A DNA stretch of 7,784 bases from Nitrospiraceae bacterium (GTDB lineage: Bacteria > Nitrospirota > Nitrospiria > Nitrospirales > UBA8639): positions 1-7,784 of the forward strand of contig DOFS01000547.1 in assembly GCA_003523945.1 (NCBI GenBank), read 5' to 3'. Both the position numbers and the translations under genes were made by a program. The notes beneath the pieces were generated by a model. It searched no databases. It saw nothing but the letters and a program-made list of their open reading frames with translations, and was not told the DNA's origin. Positions 1 to 5,591 of this stretch are shown piece after piece. Positions within the stretch are counted from its first letter, which is position 1. Each line of letters starts with the position of its first letter.

Positions 1-467
1 GGGACATCGGAGAGGAAAAAATTGTCCTGTTTCCCCTCCGGTCGCTAAAAATTCGGAAACCCTGCGACCTGAGAGAAGAATTTGTGTTACCACAGGATTA
101 TTTAGATAGCGTGTATATCAAAACGTTTACGGGTCCAATTTTCTTCGGCTTTTCCCACTTCTTAATCGATAACATTAAACAATTGCCGTCAGTCAAGATT
201 CTTATTTTTGAGATGAATCGCGTGCCGTATCTTGACCAATCAGCCGCACATGCCCTGGAATTAGTCTTTGAATACATGCAAAAGCGGGATATACGAGTCC
301 TGTTGGCCAACATTAACCCTCAACCGTTAGAGATGCTCCGCGCGGTTGATCTGACGCCAAGAATTATTCCAGAACACCATATTTTTGAAGATATTTTTGA
401 TTGCGTACGATGGCTGGAGGAAGAGTTTGTCTCAGACAAAACTACCTTGAATCCACGGGTGATTTAA
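1..467 (+). CDS. SulP-family anion permease, C-terminal STAS domain (5' partial)
   Basis: The reading frame is open from base 3 to the TAA at 465-467, so the gene enters from outside the window and 154 residues are visible. A GTG at 84 could be read as a start, but the frame upstream of it encodes sensible sequence (DIGEEKIVLFPL...), so I treat the CDS as truncated by the window edge. The visible part fits a STAS domain: a beta strand (VYIKTFTGPIFF), a second strand ending in the conserved loop LDQSAAHAL, a helix, then RVLLANI and a C-terminal amphipathic helix. In SulP transporters this cytoplasmic domain follows the last membrane helix and helps regulate or assemble a transporter of sulfate, bicarbonate or similar anions. 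The transported ion cannot be told from here. A stand-alone anti-sigma-antagonist-like STAS protein is the alternative; the open upstream frame argues against it. Confidence 0.75.
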   Translation, partial: DIGEEKIVLFPLRSLKIRKPCDLREEFVLPQDYLDSVYIKTFTGPIFFGFSHFLIDNIKQLPSVKILIFEMNRVPYLDQSAAHALELVFEYMQKRDIRVLLANINPQPLEMLRAVDLTPRIIPEHHIFEDIFDCVRWLEEEFVSDKTTLNPRVI

Positions 468-493
468 TTCTAGGGAGTCGATTCCAAAATGAA

Positions 494-516
494 GGTGTCG
501 GCAAGAAACTGACACC
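494..516 (+). terminator. Stem-loop between the permease and the GAF sensor
   Basis: GGTGTCGG (494-501) pairs with CTGACACC (509-516) around a 7-base loop, giving 8 pairs including one G-T. It starts 26 bases after the permease stop. No T-run follows, so this is not a standard intrinsic terminator. It could protect the mRNA 3' end, terminate with Rho, or lie in the leader of the next gene. Confidence 0.4.
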
Positions 517-560
517 ACTCACGAACCCCAACCGCATTTTGTAAGGATCGTAGGTACCCT

Positions 561-1598
561 ATGCTAAAACCCTCTTTAAACTTTTCCGGTTTTTCGATCC
601 CGACCGTTGGCTATGTCGTTCTGATGGTCGGCGTTGCCCTGGTCATTTCTCTCGTGGATGGCATGTTGCCGTTGGGTGTGTCAATTGGCGAAGCCTATAC
701 CATTTTGGTGTTAATGGGCTTCATGGCAAAAGACATGCGGTTGATCTATGGCGGGGCCATTGCCGGGACGATTCTGACCTTAGAAGGGGCGTTTATTTCC
801 GATCCTGGCGTGGCCTTATGGATGGCAGAAATCAATCGGGCGCTTTCTATCTTCGTCATCTGGCTGGTCGCCGTGTTTGCTCTAGGACAATTGCGGTTTA
901 TGAAAGAGCAGAAGGAATCGGAAAAAATGAAAATGGCCTATGAACTCTTGAAACAGGAAACGACTTTTCTGAAACTAAATCAGGAGATTGCCGTCTTATC
1001 CAATACCAATGACCCGGTGGAGGATGCGTTGAAAGGTGCCATGAAAATCATTTGCGACTATACGGGGTGGCCGGTCGCACATCTCTACATTCGTGACGGC
1101 GATAAGGATCTCTTGAATCCAAGCAAAATTTGGATTTTGAGGGACTGGGGGAAATTCGAAACGTTTCGTCAGGTGACAGAATCGACGAAATTTTCTCCTG
1201 GAGAGGGGTTGCCGGGCCGGGTATTGGCCAGTGGAAAGGTGGCCTGGATTAAAAATGTGACAAAGGATCCCAATTTCCCTCGCGCCCGCCTTGCCAAGGA
1301 AATAGGCGTGAAGGCCGGCTTTGCCTTTCCCATCCTTATTGGACCGAAAGTGGTGGCGGTGATGGAGTTTTTCTCGGAAGAAGCGATGGAGCCGGATGCC
1401 AAGCTCCTGGACGTCATGGAAATCATCGGCTATCTGTTGGGTCGCATCTTTGAACGAGATCACGCCGGTCTCAAACGGGGCGAATATGAGGATCACTTGA
1501 GGCGTCTCTACGGCCGCATCAAAGCGGTGCGGGAACTAGAAAACGTACCGGGTGATCACAAGAGAACCGCCGAAGGCATTCATGACGAATTACGATAA
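561..1598 (+). CDS. Membrane-anchored GAF sensor protein, apparently a histidine kinase truncated at the H-box
   Basis: The 345-residue protein has about four hydrophobic segments (roughly residues 15-34, 40-58, 62-80 and 90-108), a charged, probably coiled-coil linker (110-140), and a GAF domain (about 147-295) with the typical run PGEGLPGRVLASGK, then the VxNVxxDPNF-like WIKNVTKDPNFPRA and a FAFPI-VVAVMEFF core. A helix rich in R, L and E follows. The last residues, KRTAEGIHDELR, match the start of a HisKA_3-type dimerisation and phosphotransfer helix (usually R-x-A-R-E-x-H-D-E-L-G-Q), with H341 as the expected phospho-acceptor, but the protein stops there. No HATPase domain follows in any frame. 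It may be a decayed kinase or a signal-binding protein that kept only part of the helix. GAF domains bind small molecules or chromophores; the ligand is unknown. The start is the ATG at 561, with TAAGGA and TAGG upstream as weak ribosome sites. Confidence 0.8.
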   Translation: MLKPSLNFSGFSIPTVGYVVLMVGVALVISLVDGMLPLGVSIGEAYTILVLMGFMAKDMRLIYGGAIAGTILTLEGAFISDPGVALWMAEINRALSIFVIWLVAVFALGQLRFMKEQKESEKMKMAYELLKQETTFLKLNQEIAVLSNTNDPVEDALKGAMKIICDYTGWPVAHLYIRDGDKDLLNPSKIWILRDWGKFETFRQVTESTKFSPGEGLPGRVLASGKVAWIKNVTKDPNFPRARLAKEIGVKAGFAFPILIGPKVVAVMEFFSEEAMEPDAKLLDVMEIIGYLLGRIFERDHAGLKRGEYEDHLRRLYGRIKAVRELENVPGDHKRTAEGIHDELR

Positions 1599-1824
1599 AT
1601 AGTCTGAGCAGTCCAAAGGTGTTCCATTTCCGCTGCCCTTCAAACGCAAGAAGCTGTCTAGTCCGTTAAGTGCAGAAGTCTCTCCAACAGTTGCCTTAAG
1701 GGCATCAAGGCCTCGCGAATATCAATCTTGCAAACACGAAATAAGTGAATCCCCCATGCCGAGGTGTTGATTCTCTATCCATCAGCACGTCAGATGTTCG
1801 GGGAAAACGGGATCTTTATTTTCA
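1599..1824. other. Intergenic stretch with a possible minus-strand gene remnant
   Basis: There is no convincing gene between the GAF sensor and the promoter at 1825. On the minus strand a 38-codon stop-to-stop frame (1661-1774, ending in a TAG at 1658-1660) reads like the end of a helical protein (DIREALMPLRQLLERLL), but it lacks a good start and ribosome site. I cannot assign it to a family. A 22-codon plus-strand ORF from an ATG near 1793 overlaps the promoter and is probably chance. Confidence 0.3.
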
Positions 1825-1852
1825 TTGACAATTTATGTCCGTACTTTAGAAT
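1825..1852 (+). promoter_or_regulatory. Sigma70-like promoter P1 for precursor 1
   Basis: A perfect -35 TTGACA (1825-1830), a 16-base spacer and a -10 TAGAAT (1847-1852, one mismatch to TATAAT). Transcription would begin around 1858-1860, inside the leader element shared with the second precursor, about 80 bases before the ATG. It is the clearest promoter in the window, which suggests good expression. The same geometry occurs before the paralogue at 2314. Confidence 0.7.
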
Positions 1853-1880
1853 GGCGCATTGAAAAATCACCACATGGATA
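1853..1880 (+). repeat. Conserved 5' leader element, copy 1
   Basis: The element begins directly after the -10 box with GGCGCATTGAAAAATCACCA (1853-1872), followed after two bases by GGATAATG. The copy before precursor 2 (2342-2370) is nearly identical with small indels. Its position at the likely transcript start and its survival while nearby bases diverged suggest a role in initiation, in mRNA structure or as a regulator site. Recent duplication alone could also explain the match. Confidence 0.55.
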
Positions 1881-1937
1881 ATGAGTGATAGCAAAATAGG
1901 AATTATGGCCTTCATCTATTTTCAATAGGGGGAATGT

Positions 1938-2306
1938 ATGCCTGATAAACCGGTTCGTGCCATTGATCCCCTCGGTATTGTTGCTCTGGCGGACGTCCTC
2001 GTAAATCATGGGCCCCTATACTGTTCATGTGAAGGCAAGCCGGGCCCTGGCTGTTCCTGTCAGGACAAGCCTCCTGGCTGTTCATGCGAAGATAAGCCGG
2101 GTCCTGGCTGTTCCTGTCAATTGAAGCCGGTCAAAACAGATATTCTTGAGGTGGTGTCCAATCCGATTTTTCGTGAAGTTGTGGCAGGAATGGATATCAA
2201 AAAACTCAAGAGCATAGAAGATTTCCTGTCTATTGTGGACGAAATCCGTACAAAAATGAATTCGTCCAGACTTCCGACCCGCTCCACGGAGAAGAAAAAA
2301 TCCTAA
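1938..2306 (+). CDS. Cys-repeat peptide precursor 1, putative radical SAM RiPP substrate
   Basis: A 122-residue protein of a family I do not recognise. It has three parts: an N-terminus (1-28) with MPDKPVRA and DPLGIVALA; a repeat block (29-64) with four CxC[E/Q]xKP units and eight Cys (29/31, 39/41, 48/50, 58/60) joined by Gly-Pro linkers; and a charged helical C-terminus (68-108) with DILEVVSNP and LKSIEDF. The parts outside the repeats are well conserved in the paralogue at 2420. The start is the ATG at 1938 behind AGGGGGA (1927-1933). A radical SAM/SPASM gene lies two genes downstream, so the Cys block is probably the core that receives thioether or related cross-links, and the conserved ends may be recognition regions. 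A metal-binding, metallothionein-like role for the CxC units is the main alternative. No signal peptide is seen. The gene is solid; its function is inferred. Confidence 0.82.
   Translation: MPDKPVRAIDPLGIVALADVLVNHGPLYCSCEGKPGPGCSCQDKPPGCSCEDKPGPGCSCQLKPVKTDILEVVSNPIFREVVAGMDIKKLKSIEDFLSIVDEIRTKMNSSRLPTRSTEKKKS
2021..2062 (+). repeat. Internal tandem repeat in precursor 1, copy 1
   Basis: This 42-base stretch matches 2078-2119 at 38 of 42 positions with a 57-base period (19 codons, in frame). It encodes two CxC units (C29/C31 and C39/C41). Much of the difference is at third codon positions, so the peptide changed less than the DNA. Confidence 0.8.
2078..2119 (+). repeat. Internal tandem repeat in precursor 1, copy 2
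   Basis: Second copy of the 57-base-period repeat, encoding C48/C50 and C58/C60. The in-frame period means the number of CxC units can grow or shrink by slippage or recombination without breaking the gene. The paralogue has three units and a lone Cys instead of four. Confidence 0.8.
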
Positions 2307-2313
2307 TATTTGA

Positions 2314-2341
2314 TTGAAATTGATTTCTCTTACCTTAAAAA
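2314..2341 (+). promoter_or_regulatory. Sigma70-like promoter P2 for precursor 2 and the maturase
   Basis: TTGAAA (2314-2319), a 16-base spacer and TAAAAA (2336-2341), directly followed by the GGCGCAT leader. The geometry equals that of P1 but both boxes are weaker. It could drive precursor 2 and the radical SAM gene. No terminator is visible between the two precursors, so read-through from P1 is also likely. Confidence 0.5.
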
Positions 2342-2370
2342 GGCGCATGGGAAAAATCACCAGGGGATTA
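2342..2370 (+). repeat. Conserved 5' leader element, copy 2
   Basis: GGCGCAT, then GGGAAAAATCACCA and GGATTATG, matching the element at 1853-1880 with small indels. It sits at the likely transcript start of precursor 2. Confidence 0.55.
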
Positions 2371-2419
2371 TGCGAGACATCGCTGGATCTGAAAATTTCC
2401 CAATTAGAAAGGGGTAACC

Positions 2420-2770
2420 ATGCCTGATAAACCGGTTCGCGCCGTTGACCCCCTCGGTATTGTGGCTCTAGCCAAGGTCCTCGCACAATATGGACACAAT
2501 GAATGTGGGTGTGAACTCAAGCCGGGAGGTGGGTGTTCATGCCAAGACAAGCCAGTATGTCCGTATGATGTTCAGTGTACATGTGAAAGCAAACCCGAAC
2601 ACGCAGACATCCTTGAAGTGATGTCCAATCCTGTTTTTCGAGAAGTGGTAAAAGGATTGGACATGAACAGGCTGAAGAGCATAGAGGATTTTGTATCTAT
2701 TGCAGACGAAATACGTGCGAAAATGAATGCCAAACATACGACTCGCATCCCTAGCAAAATGAAATCCTAA
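2420..2770 (+). CDS. Cys-repeat peptide precursor 2, paralogue of precursor 1
   Basis: A 116-residue paralogue of the protein at 1938. Residues 1-18 are nearly identical, including MPDKPVRA and DPLGIVALA, and the C-terminal half keeps DILEV, SNP-FREVV, LKSIEDF and DEIR. The centre differs: three CxC[E/Q]xKP units (C29/C31, C39/C41, C53/C55) plus a single C47 in a VCPYDVQ insert, seven Cys in all. The first two Cys pairs have the same residue numbers in both proteins. The start is the ATG at 2420 with AAAGGGG (2408-2414). The stop is 17 bases before the radical SAM gene, so the two are very likely co-transcribed. Strong conservation on both sides of a variable Cys core suggests that the ends bind the enzyme, which would give a middle-core precursor rather than the usual leader-then-core order. 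The modification is inferred from context only. Confidence 0.82.
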   Translation: MPDKPVRAVDPLGIVALAKVLAQYGHNECGCELKPGGGCSCQDKPVCPYDVQCTCESKPEHADILEVMSNPVFREVVKGLDMNRLKSIEDFVSIADEIRAKMNAKHTTRIPSKMKS

Positions 2771-2787
2771 TTTAAAGGAAAGCTCCT

Positions 2788-4239
2788 ATGCCAACCACCT
2801 TACTCATGCCTGAAAAACGCGGAAAAAATGGCCTTCCTACTTTTGAGAATTTCATTGAAGAGCGAATAGAAGGAGCAGGAGATATCTTTCTTGTTTCATT
2901 TCTCAACGGATATTTGTTTTACAGTCCCCTTTCGAATTTCAGCATGATTCTTGACGAATTTGGCGCATCGACCGTCAGAAAATATTTTCGTCATGAGACG
3001 CTCTTACCAAAGGAGCAATCTCTGATCGATGCCCTCGTCAAACGCCGGGTGTTCAAGATTCCCGAAACGCCACAGCGGTCCTTGATCAAGCCGAGCACAC
3101 GATGGGCCCCAACCAGCGCGACCTTCTCCAACACTCAGAAGTGTACCTTGCGGTGCACGTATTGTTATGCGGAAGGTGGGAGGTTGGAAGATCTAGATAT
3201 TCCCTTGCCCGTAGCGAAAGGGGCAATCGATTTAATTGTTCAGAACGCACACATGCAAAATGTGGATCCGTCCATCAGGTTTTTAGGAGAAGGGGAAGCC
3301 ACGGCCAGTTGGGGTATATTTCGGGAAATTATTGAATACTACAAAGAACAGTGCAGGGACAACCATTTCAAACCCTCCATTTCGTTAAGCACGAATGGTG
3401 TGTTTGGCCAATCACGGCTGGATTACATTGCAGAAAACTGCACTCATCTGACCTTCTCCTTGGATGGCGTGCGAGAAGTGCATGATGAGCATCGGGTCCT
3501 GCCGAATGGCGGAAGCTCCTTCGATCGCATTATTGCCACCATGAAGGGGCTTGAGGTGCGTGGGAGGAACTACGATATCCGATCCACGGTAACCGCAGCA
3601 GGTAGCGCGACGTTGGCGGAATTTGTTGCGTTTGTCGGGGAGAACCTACAATGCAAAAGTCTCCACTTCGAACCGGTGTTCGATGCCACAAACGTGACAA
3701 ACCTGAAGGACCAGATTGCACATCTTGATGGGCAGATTTTTGTTGAGAACTTCCGCACCGCAAGACAAGTGGCTGCTGGATTTGGAATCCAATTGCACTA
3801 TTCAGCCGCTTCTCTGAAACACCGGGAGACGTTTTGTGGTGCCAGTGATGCGAGCAACTTCCTGGTCACCTCGCGTGGAATTGTGACTTCATGTAACGAA
3901 GTTCTTCAACCTACGGATCCGCGGTCCAAGTTGTTTCAATATGGAGCGTGGAATCAGGAGGATGGTGAATTCGTTCTGGATCATGAAGCGATTGATCGTT
4001 TAGGGAAACTTAATGTTCATGACATGCCGAAGTGCCAGGGGTGCATCGCAAAATATAATTGTGCAGGAGACTGCTATGCCAAGAGTGCCTCCTCGACCGG
4101 CGAACCGGCTTCGGCGGGATACACGGAACGGTGTCATATCACCCGGGAATTGCTCAAAGATAATCTGCTCCTTGCGCTCATTTTTAAAATGGCTGGTGTT
4201 AACGCGGGTGGGTCAGTCCACCATGCTTGTCCCATGTAA
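2788..4239 (+). CDS. Radical SAM/SPASM peptide maturase
   Basis: A 483-residue enzyme. The N-terminal 100 residues (FLVSFLNGYLFYSPLSNFS, then a charged helical part) resemble the substrate-recognition regions often found at the front of such maturases; this is a weak, by-eye match. The radical SAM core begins with CTLRCTYC (C119, C123, C126), the CxxxCxxC site for the SAM-binding 4Fe-4S cluster, followed by RFLGEGEAT in the usual GGEP position and by LSTNG and FSLDG strands. The C-terminus has a full SPASM pattern: C350, GIVTSC (C369), then C416-x2-C419-x5-C425-x3-C429, and C449, enough for two auxiliary clusters. The protein ends in HHACPM with an extra C481. SPASM enzymes of this type form thioether or C-C cross-links in peptides, or assist cofactor formation. 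Two Cys-repeat precursors lie directly upstream, the nearer by 17 bp. AAAGGA (2774-2779) is the ribosome site. Confidence 0.9.
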   Translation: MPTTLLMPEKRGKNGLPTFENFIEERIEGAGDIFLVSFLNGYLFYSPLSNFSMILDEFGASTVRKYFRHETLLPKEQSLIDALVKRRVFKIPETPQRSLIKPSTRWAPTSATFSNTQKCTLRCTYCYAEGGRLEDLDIPLPVAKGAIDLIVQNAHMQNVDPSIRFLGEGEATASWGIFREIIEYYKEQCRDNHFKPSISLSTNGVFGQSRLDYIAENCTHLTFSLDGVREVHDEHRVLPNGGSSFDRIIATMKGLEVRGRNYDIRSTVTAAGSATLAEFVAFVGENLQCKSLHFEPVFDATNVTNLKDQIAHLDGQIFVENFRTARQVAAGFGIQLHYSAASLKHRETFCGASDASNFLVTSRGIVTSCNEVLQPTDPRSKLFQYGAWNQEDGEFVLDHEAIDRLGKLNVHDMPKCQGCIAKYNCAGDCYAKSASSTGEPASAGYTERCHITRELLKDNLLLALIFKMAGVNAGGSVHHACPM

Positions 4240-4304
4240 TTTTTAAAACGCGGACATTATTTTTCAGAGGTGTCATTTTGAGACAGACAGGCCTAATCGG
4301 AATC

Positions 4305-4365
4305 CGGCAGGATAGAGTAATCGAATAGAGCAAATTCTGATTGCCCCCGATTCAATGCCCTGCCG
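4305..4365. terminator. Nested hairpin between convergent genes
   Basis: Three stems nest inside one another: CGGCAGG (4305-4311) with CCTGCCG (4359-4365); AATCG (4319-4323) with CGATT (4348-4352); GCAA (4330-4333) with TTGC (4341-4344). The internal loops are short and fairly balanced. It lies between the stop codons of the maturase (+) and the transglycosylase (-), where a two-way terminator is expected, but neither side has a T-run. A structured RNA or a palindromic repeat element is possible. Confidence 0.4.
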
Positions 4366-4383
4366 TGATCAGAGGCTGGAGAT

Positions 4384-5034
4384 TCAGCTACAAAATGGCC
4401 ATAGCTGATACCAGTGCCGACACTTGAACCGATGCTCGCATTGACGCAACTGCGCGCCGTACTGTCTGGCTTGCCAATCTACACGATTCGCGATGCGCAC
4501 GACCTTTGGCTTTCTCTTGTAGCTTCGCCGCGCATAGCCTCCGCGACCTTCATGGTAAGCCAGATACAGGCGCTTGGGATCCCATTTAGAGATGCCGAGG
4601 TCTCGGCTGCTCTTGTGGTTGTACCAGCCGATGAAGTCCAGGGCGTCCTCCATGGATGAGCGGCTATTGAAGAACCCACCGGCCTCATCCTCATATTCCT
4701 CCCATGTCTCATCTTTAGCTTGGGCATAACCTTCGGCCGACGATTGGGGTCCGAGTGGAATGAACAGGAACCAATCCCATGGGGGCGTCGCGTCGTGGCG
4801 AAACGCCGACTCTTGCTTGACGAAGGCCATGAGAATGTGGGGCGGCGTGCCCCACCTGTCCTGGGATTCTTTGGCCGCATCGTACCACTCGGGGTATTGG
4901 TCGAAAATCGTGCACAGATTCTCCTGATTCTTGGGCGGCATTGACGCGCAACCTGCCGACAGTGCGATGGTCATCACCAGAAAACCAGGGATTACCTTTG
5001 TCGAAATCAAATGGTTGCCCCGCATTCTACGCAT
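4384..5034 (-). CDS. Lytic-transglycosylase-like lipoprotein (SLT fold)
   Basis: A 216-residue protein with a lipoprotein signal: basic start, hydrophobic stretch and lipobox LSAGC, with lipidation at C29. The mature part has an SLT/goose-lysozyme-like pattern: WGTPPHILMAFVKQESAFRHDA with E75 as the expected catalytic acid, followed by SSAEGYAQAKDETWEEY and YLAYHEGRGGYARRSY, the usual Tyr-rich late motif. Such enzymes cleave the glycan strand of peptidoglycan, forming 1,6-anhydro ends. As a lipoprotein it would act in the periplasm from a membrane. The C-terminal end is Cys- and Trp-rich (CEHRFKCRHWYQLWPFC), which may form disulfides. The most upstream ATG is at 5032-5034; the ATG three codons later would still give a full signal peptide. 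The gene is convergent with the radical SAM gene and shows no functional link to it. Confidence 0.82.
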   Translation of the reverse strand: MRRMRGNHLISTKVIPGFLVMTIALSAGCASMPPKNQENLCTIFDQYPEWYDAAKESQDRWGTPPHILMAFVKQESAFRHDATPPWDWFLFIPLGPQSSAEGYAQAKDETWEEYEDEAGGFFNSRSSMEDALDFIGWYNHKSSRDLGISKWDPKRLYLAYHEGRGGYARRSYKRKPKVVRIANRVDWQARQYGAQLRQCEHRFKCRHWYQLWPFCS

Positions 5035-5425
5035 TCTAATGGATACATGAGTGCAAATCGAACCCTACAGGGCCAGTCGACAAGGCAGATGCGTGATTCT
5101 TCGCGTTGTTGCACTACTCTCAAACGCTGAGGAATATGATGGCCCGTTCGCAGGCTGGATACAAAACTTTCGGACAATGGCGCAGTTCAACTACCTCATC
5201 CCGTTGAGTGCTCTTTATGTGATTTTCGTATTTTTAAAAAACTCATGTGCCCCGAAGTTTTAGTATATCAATGGTGCAACATTTTCCCTTTGACGAGATT
5301 GAGTGAGTTGCCATAACTTTTTTCCTTGCATGTACCAGCCAGTCATCCATTGATGGTACCCTGGTGATGCTTCTCATTGTGGTGGGGAGTGTCTAGAACC
5401 GGAGAGGGAGACCGGAGGAAAGAGA
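5035..5425. other. Intergenic region without a convincing gene
   Basis: A GTG-started frame at 5051-5263 would encode 70 residues with a hydrophobic end, but it has no ribosome site and no recognisable motif. A possible promoter lies at 5290-5317 (TTGACG, 16-base spacer, CATAAC). The stretch 5398-5425 is purine-rich and repeats ACCGGAG twice, 13 bases apart; the second copy contributes the ribosome site for the ORF at 5426. Confidence 0.35.
5290..5317 (+). promoter_or_regulatory. Possible promoter upstream of the small basic ORF
   Basis: TTGACG (5290-5295), a 16-base spacer and CATAAC (5312-5317). The -35 is good and the -10 moderate. It would produce an RNA with about 100 bases of leader before the GTG at 5426. 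Confidence 0.25.
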
Positions 5426-5584
5426 GTGCTGAAGCTTGTTGATCAGTCTTCGCAAAACGCAGCGATTTTTGGCCGTTGGCGCGAACTACGGCTCGTGATG
5501 CCCTTTCGAGGACGGCACACGGTAAAATTCAGATTTAAACGAAACGGAATCAAGAGTCTCCGCTGTAGTTCAGACAGATCCTAG
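5426..5584 (+). CDS. Possible small basic protein, 52 residues
   Basis: A GTG-started frame of 52 codons ending in TAG (5582-5584). Its main support is the ribosome site: GGAGGAA (5414-5420) with five bases to the GTG, the strongest Shine-Dalgarno sequence in the window. The product starts VLKLVDQSSQNA and is rich in Arg and Lys (for example KFRFKRNG). There is no signal peptide, membrane segment or recognised family. It could be a real small protein, a leader peptide for the gene downstream, or a chance frame. A weak hairpin with T6 just after the stop fits a small transcription unit of its own. I cannot assign a role. Confidence 0.3.
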   Translation: MLKLVDQSSQNAAIFGRWRELRLVMPFRGRHTVKFRFKRNGIKSLRCSSDRS

Positions 5585-5591
5585 GGTTCTG

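Larger units (their letters stand above)
1825..2773 (+). repeat. Diverged tandem duplication of promoter, leader and precursor gene
   Basis: Unit 1 (about 1825-2309) and unit 2 (about 2314-2773) share, in the same order, a -35/-10 pair with a 16-base spacer, the GGCGCAT leader, a G-rich ribosome site, a coding region starting with the same bases, and the ending AAATCCTAAT. The units nearly abut. This is seen directly in the sequence; the order of events (duplication, then divergence of the Cys repeat region) is inferred. Confidence 0.8.

Noticed and set aside
84..467. Stand-alone STAS protein starting at GTG 84
   Set aside because: The frame is open back to base 3 and the upstream residues fit the linker of a SulP permease; no ribosome site is evident before 84.
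996..1496. Long minus-strand frame of 166 codons inside the GAF sensor gene
   Set aside because: It lies antisense to a gene with clear GAF motifs and its product has no recognisable domain; it is a shadow frame.
2082..2486. Minus-strand frame of 134 codons across both precursor genes
   Set aside because: The plus-strand frames are conserved between the paralogues and have ribosome sites; the antisense product has neither support.
2776..2787. AGGA/TCCT mini-hairpin that could hide the ribosome site of the maturase gene
   Set aside because: Only four pairs with a four-base loop; too weak to claim translational control.
5050..5075. Minus-strand GGTTCGATT resembling a tRNA T-arm
   Set aside because: The flanking bases do not form the T-stem and no acceptor or anticodon arm is present, so no tRNA or attachment site is supported.
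5051..5263. Plus-strand 70-codon frame starting with GTG
   Set aside because: No ribosome site, no recognised motif, and a composition like translated intergenic DNA. A short hydrophobic end alone is not enough.
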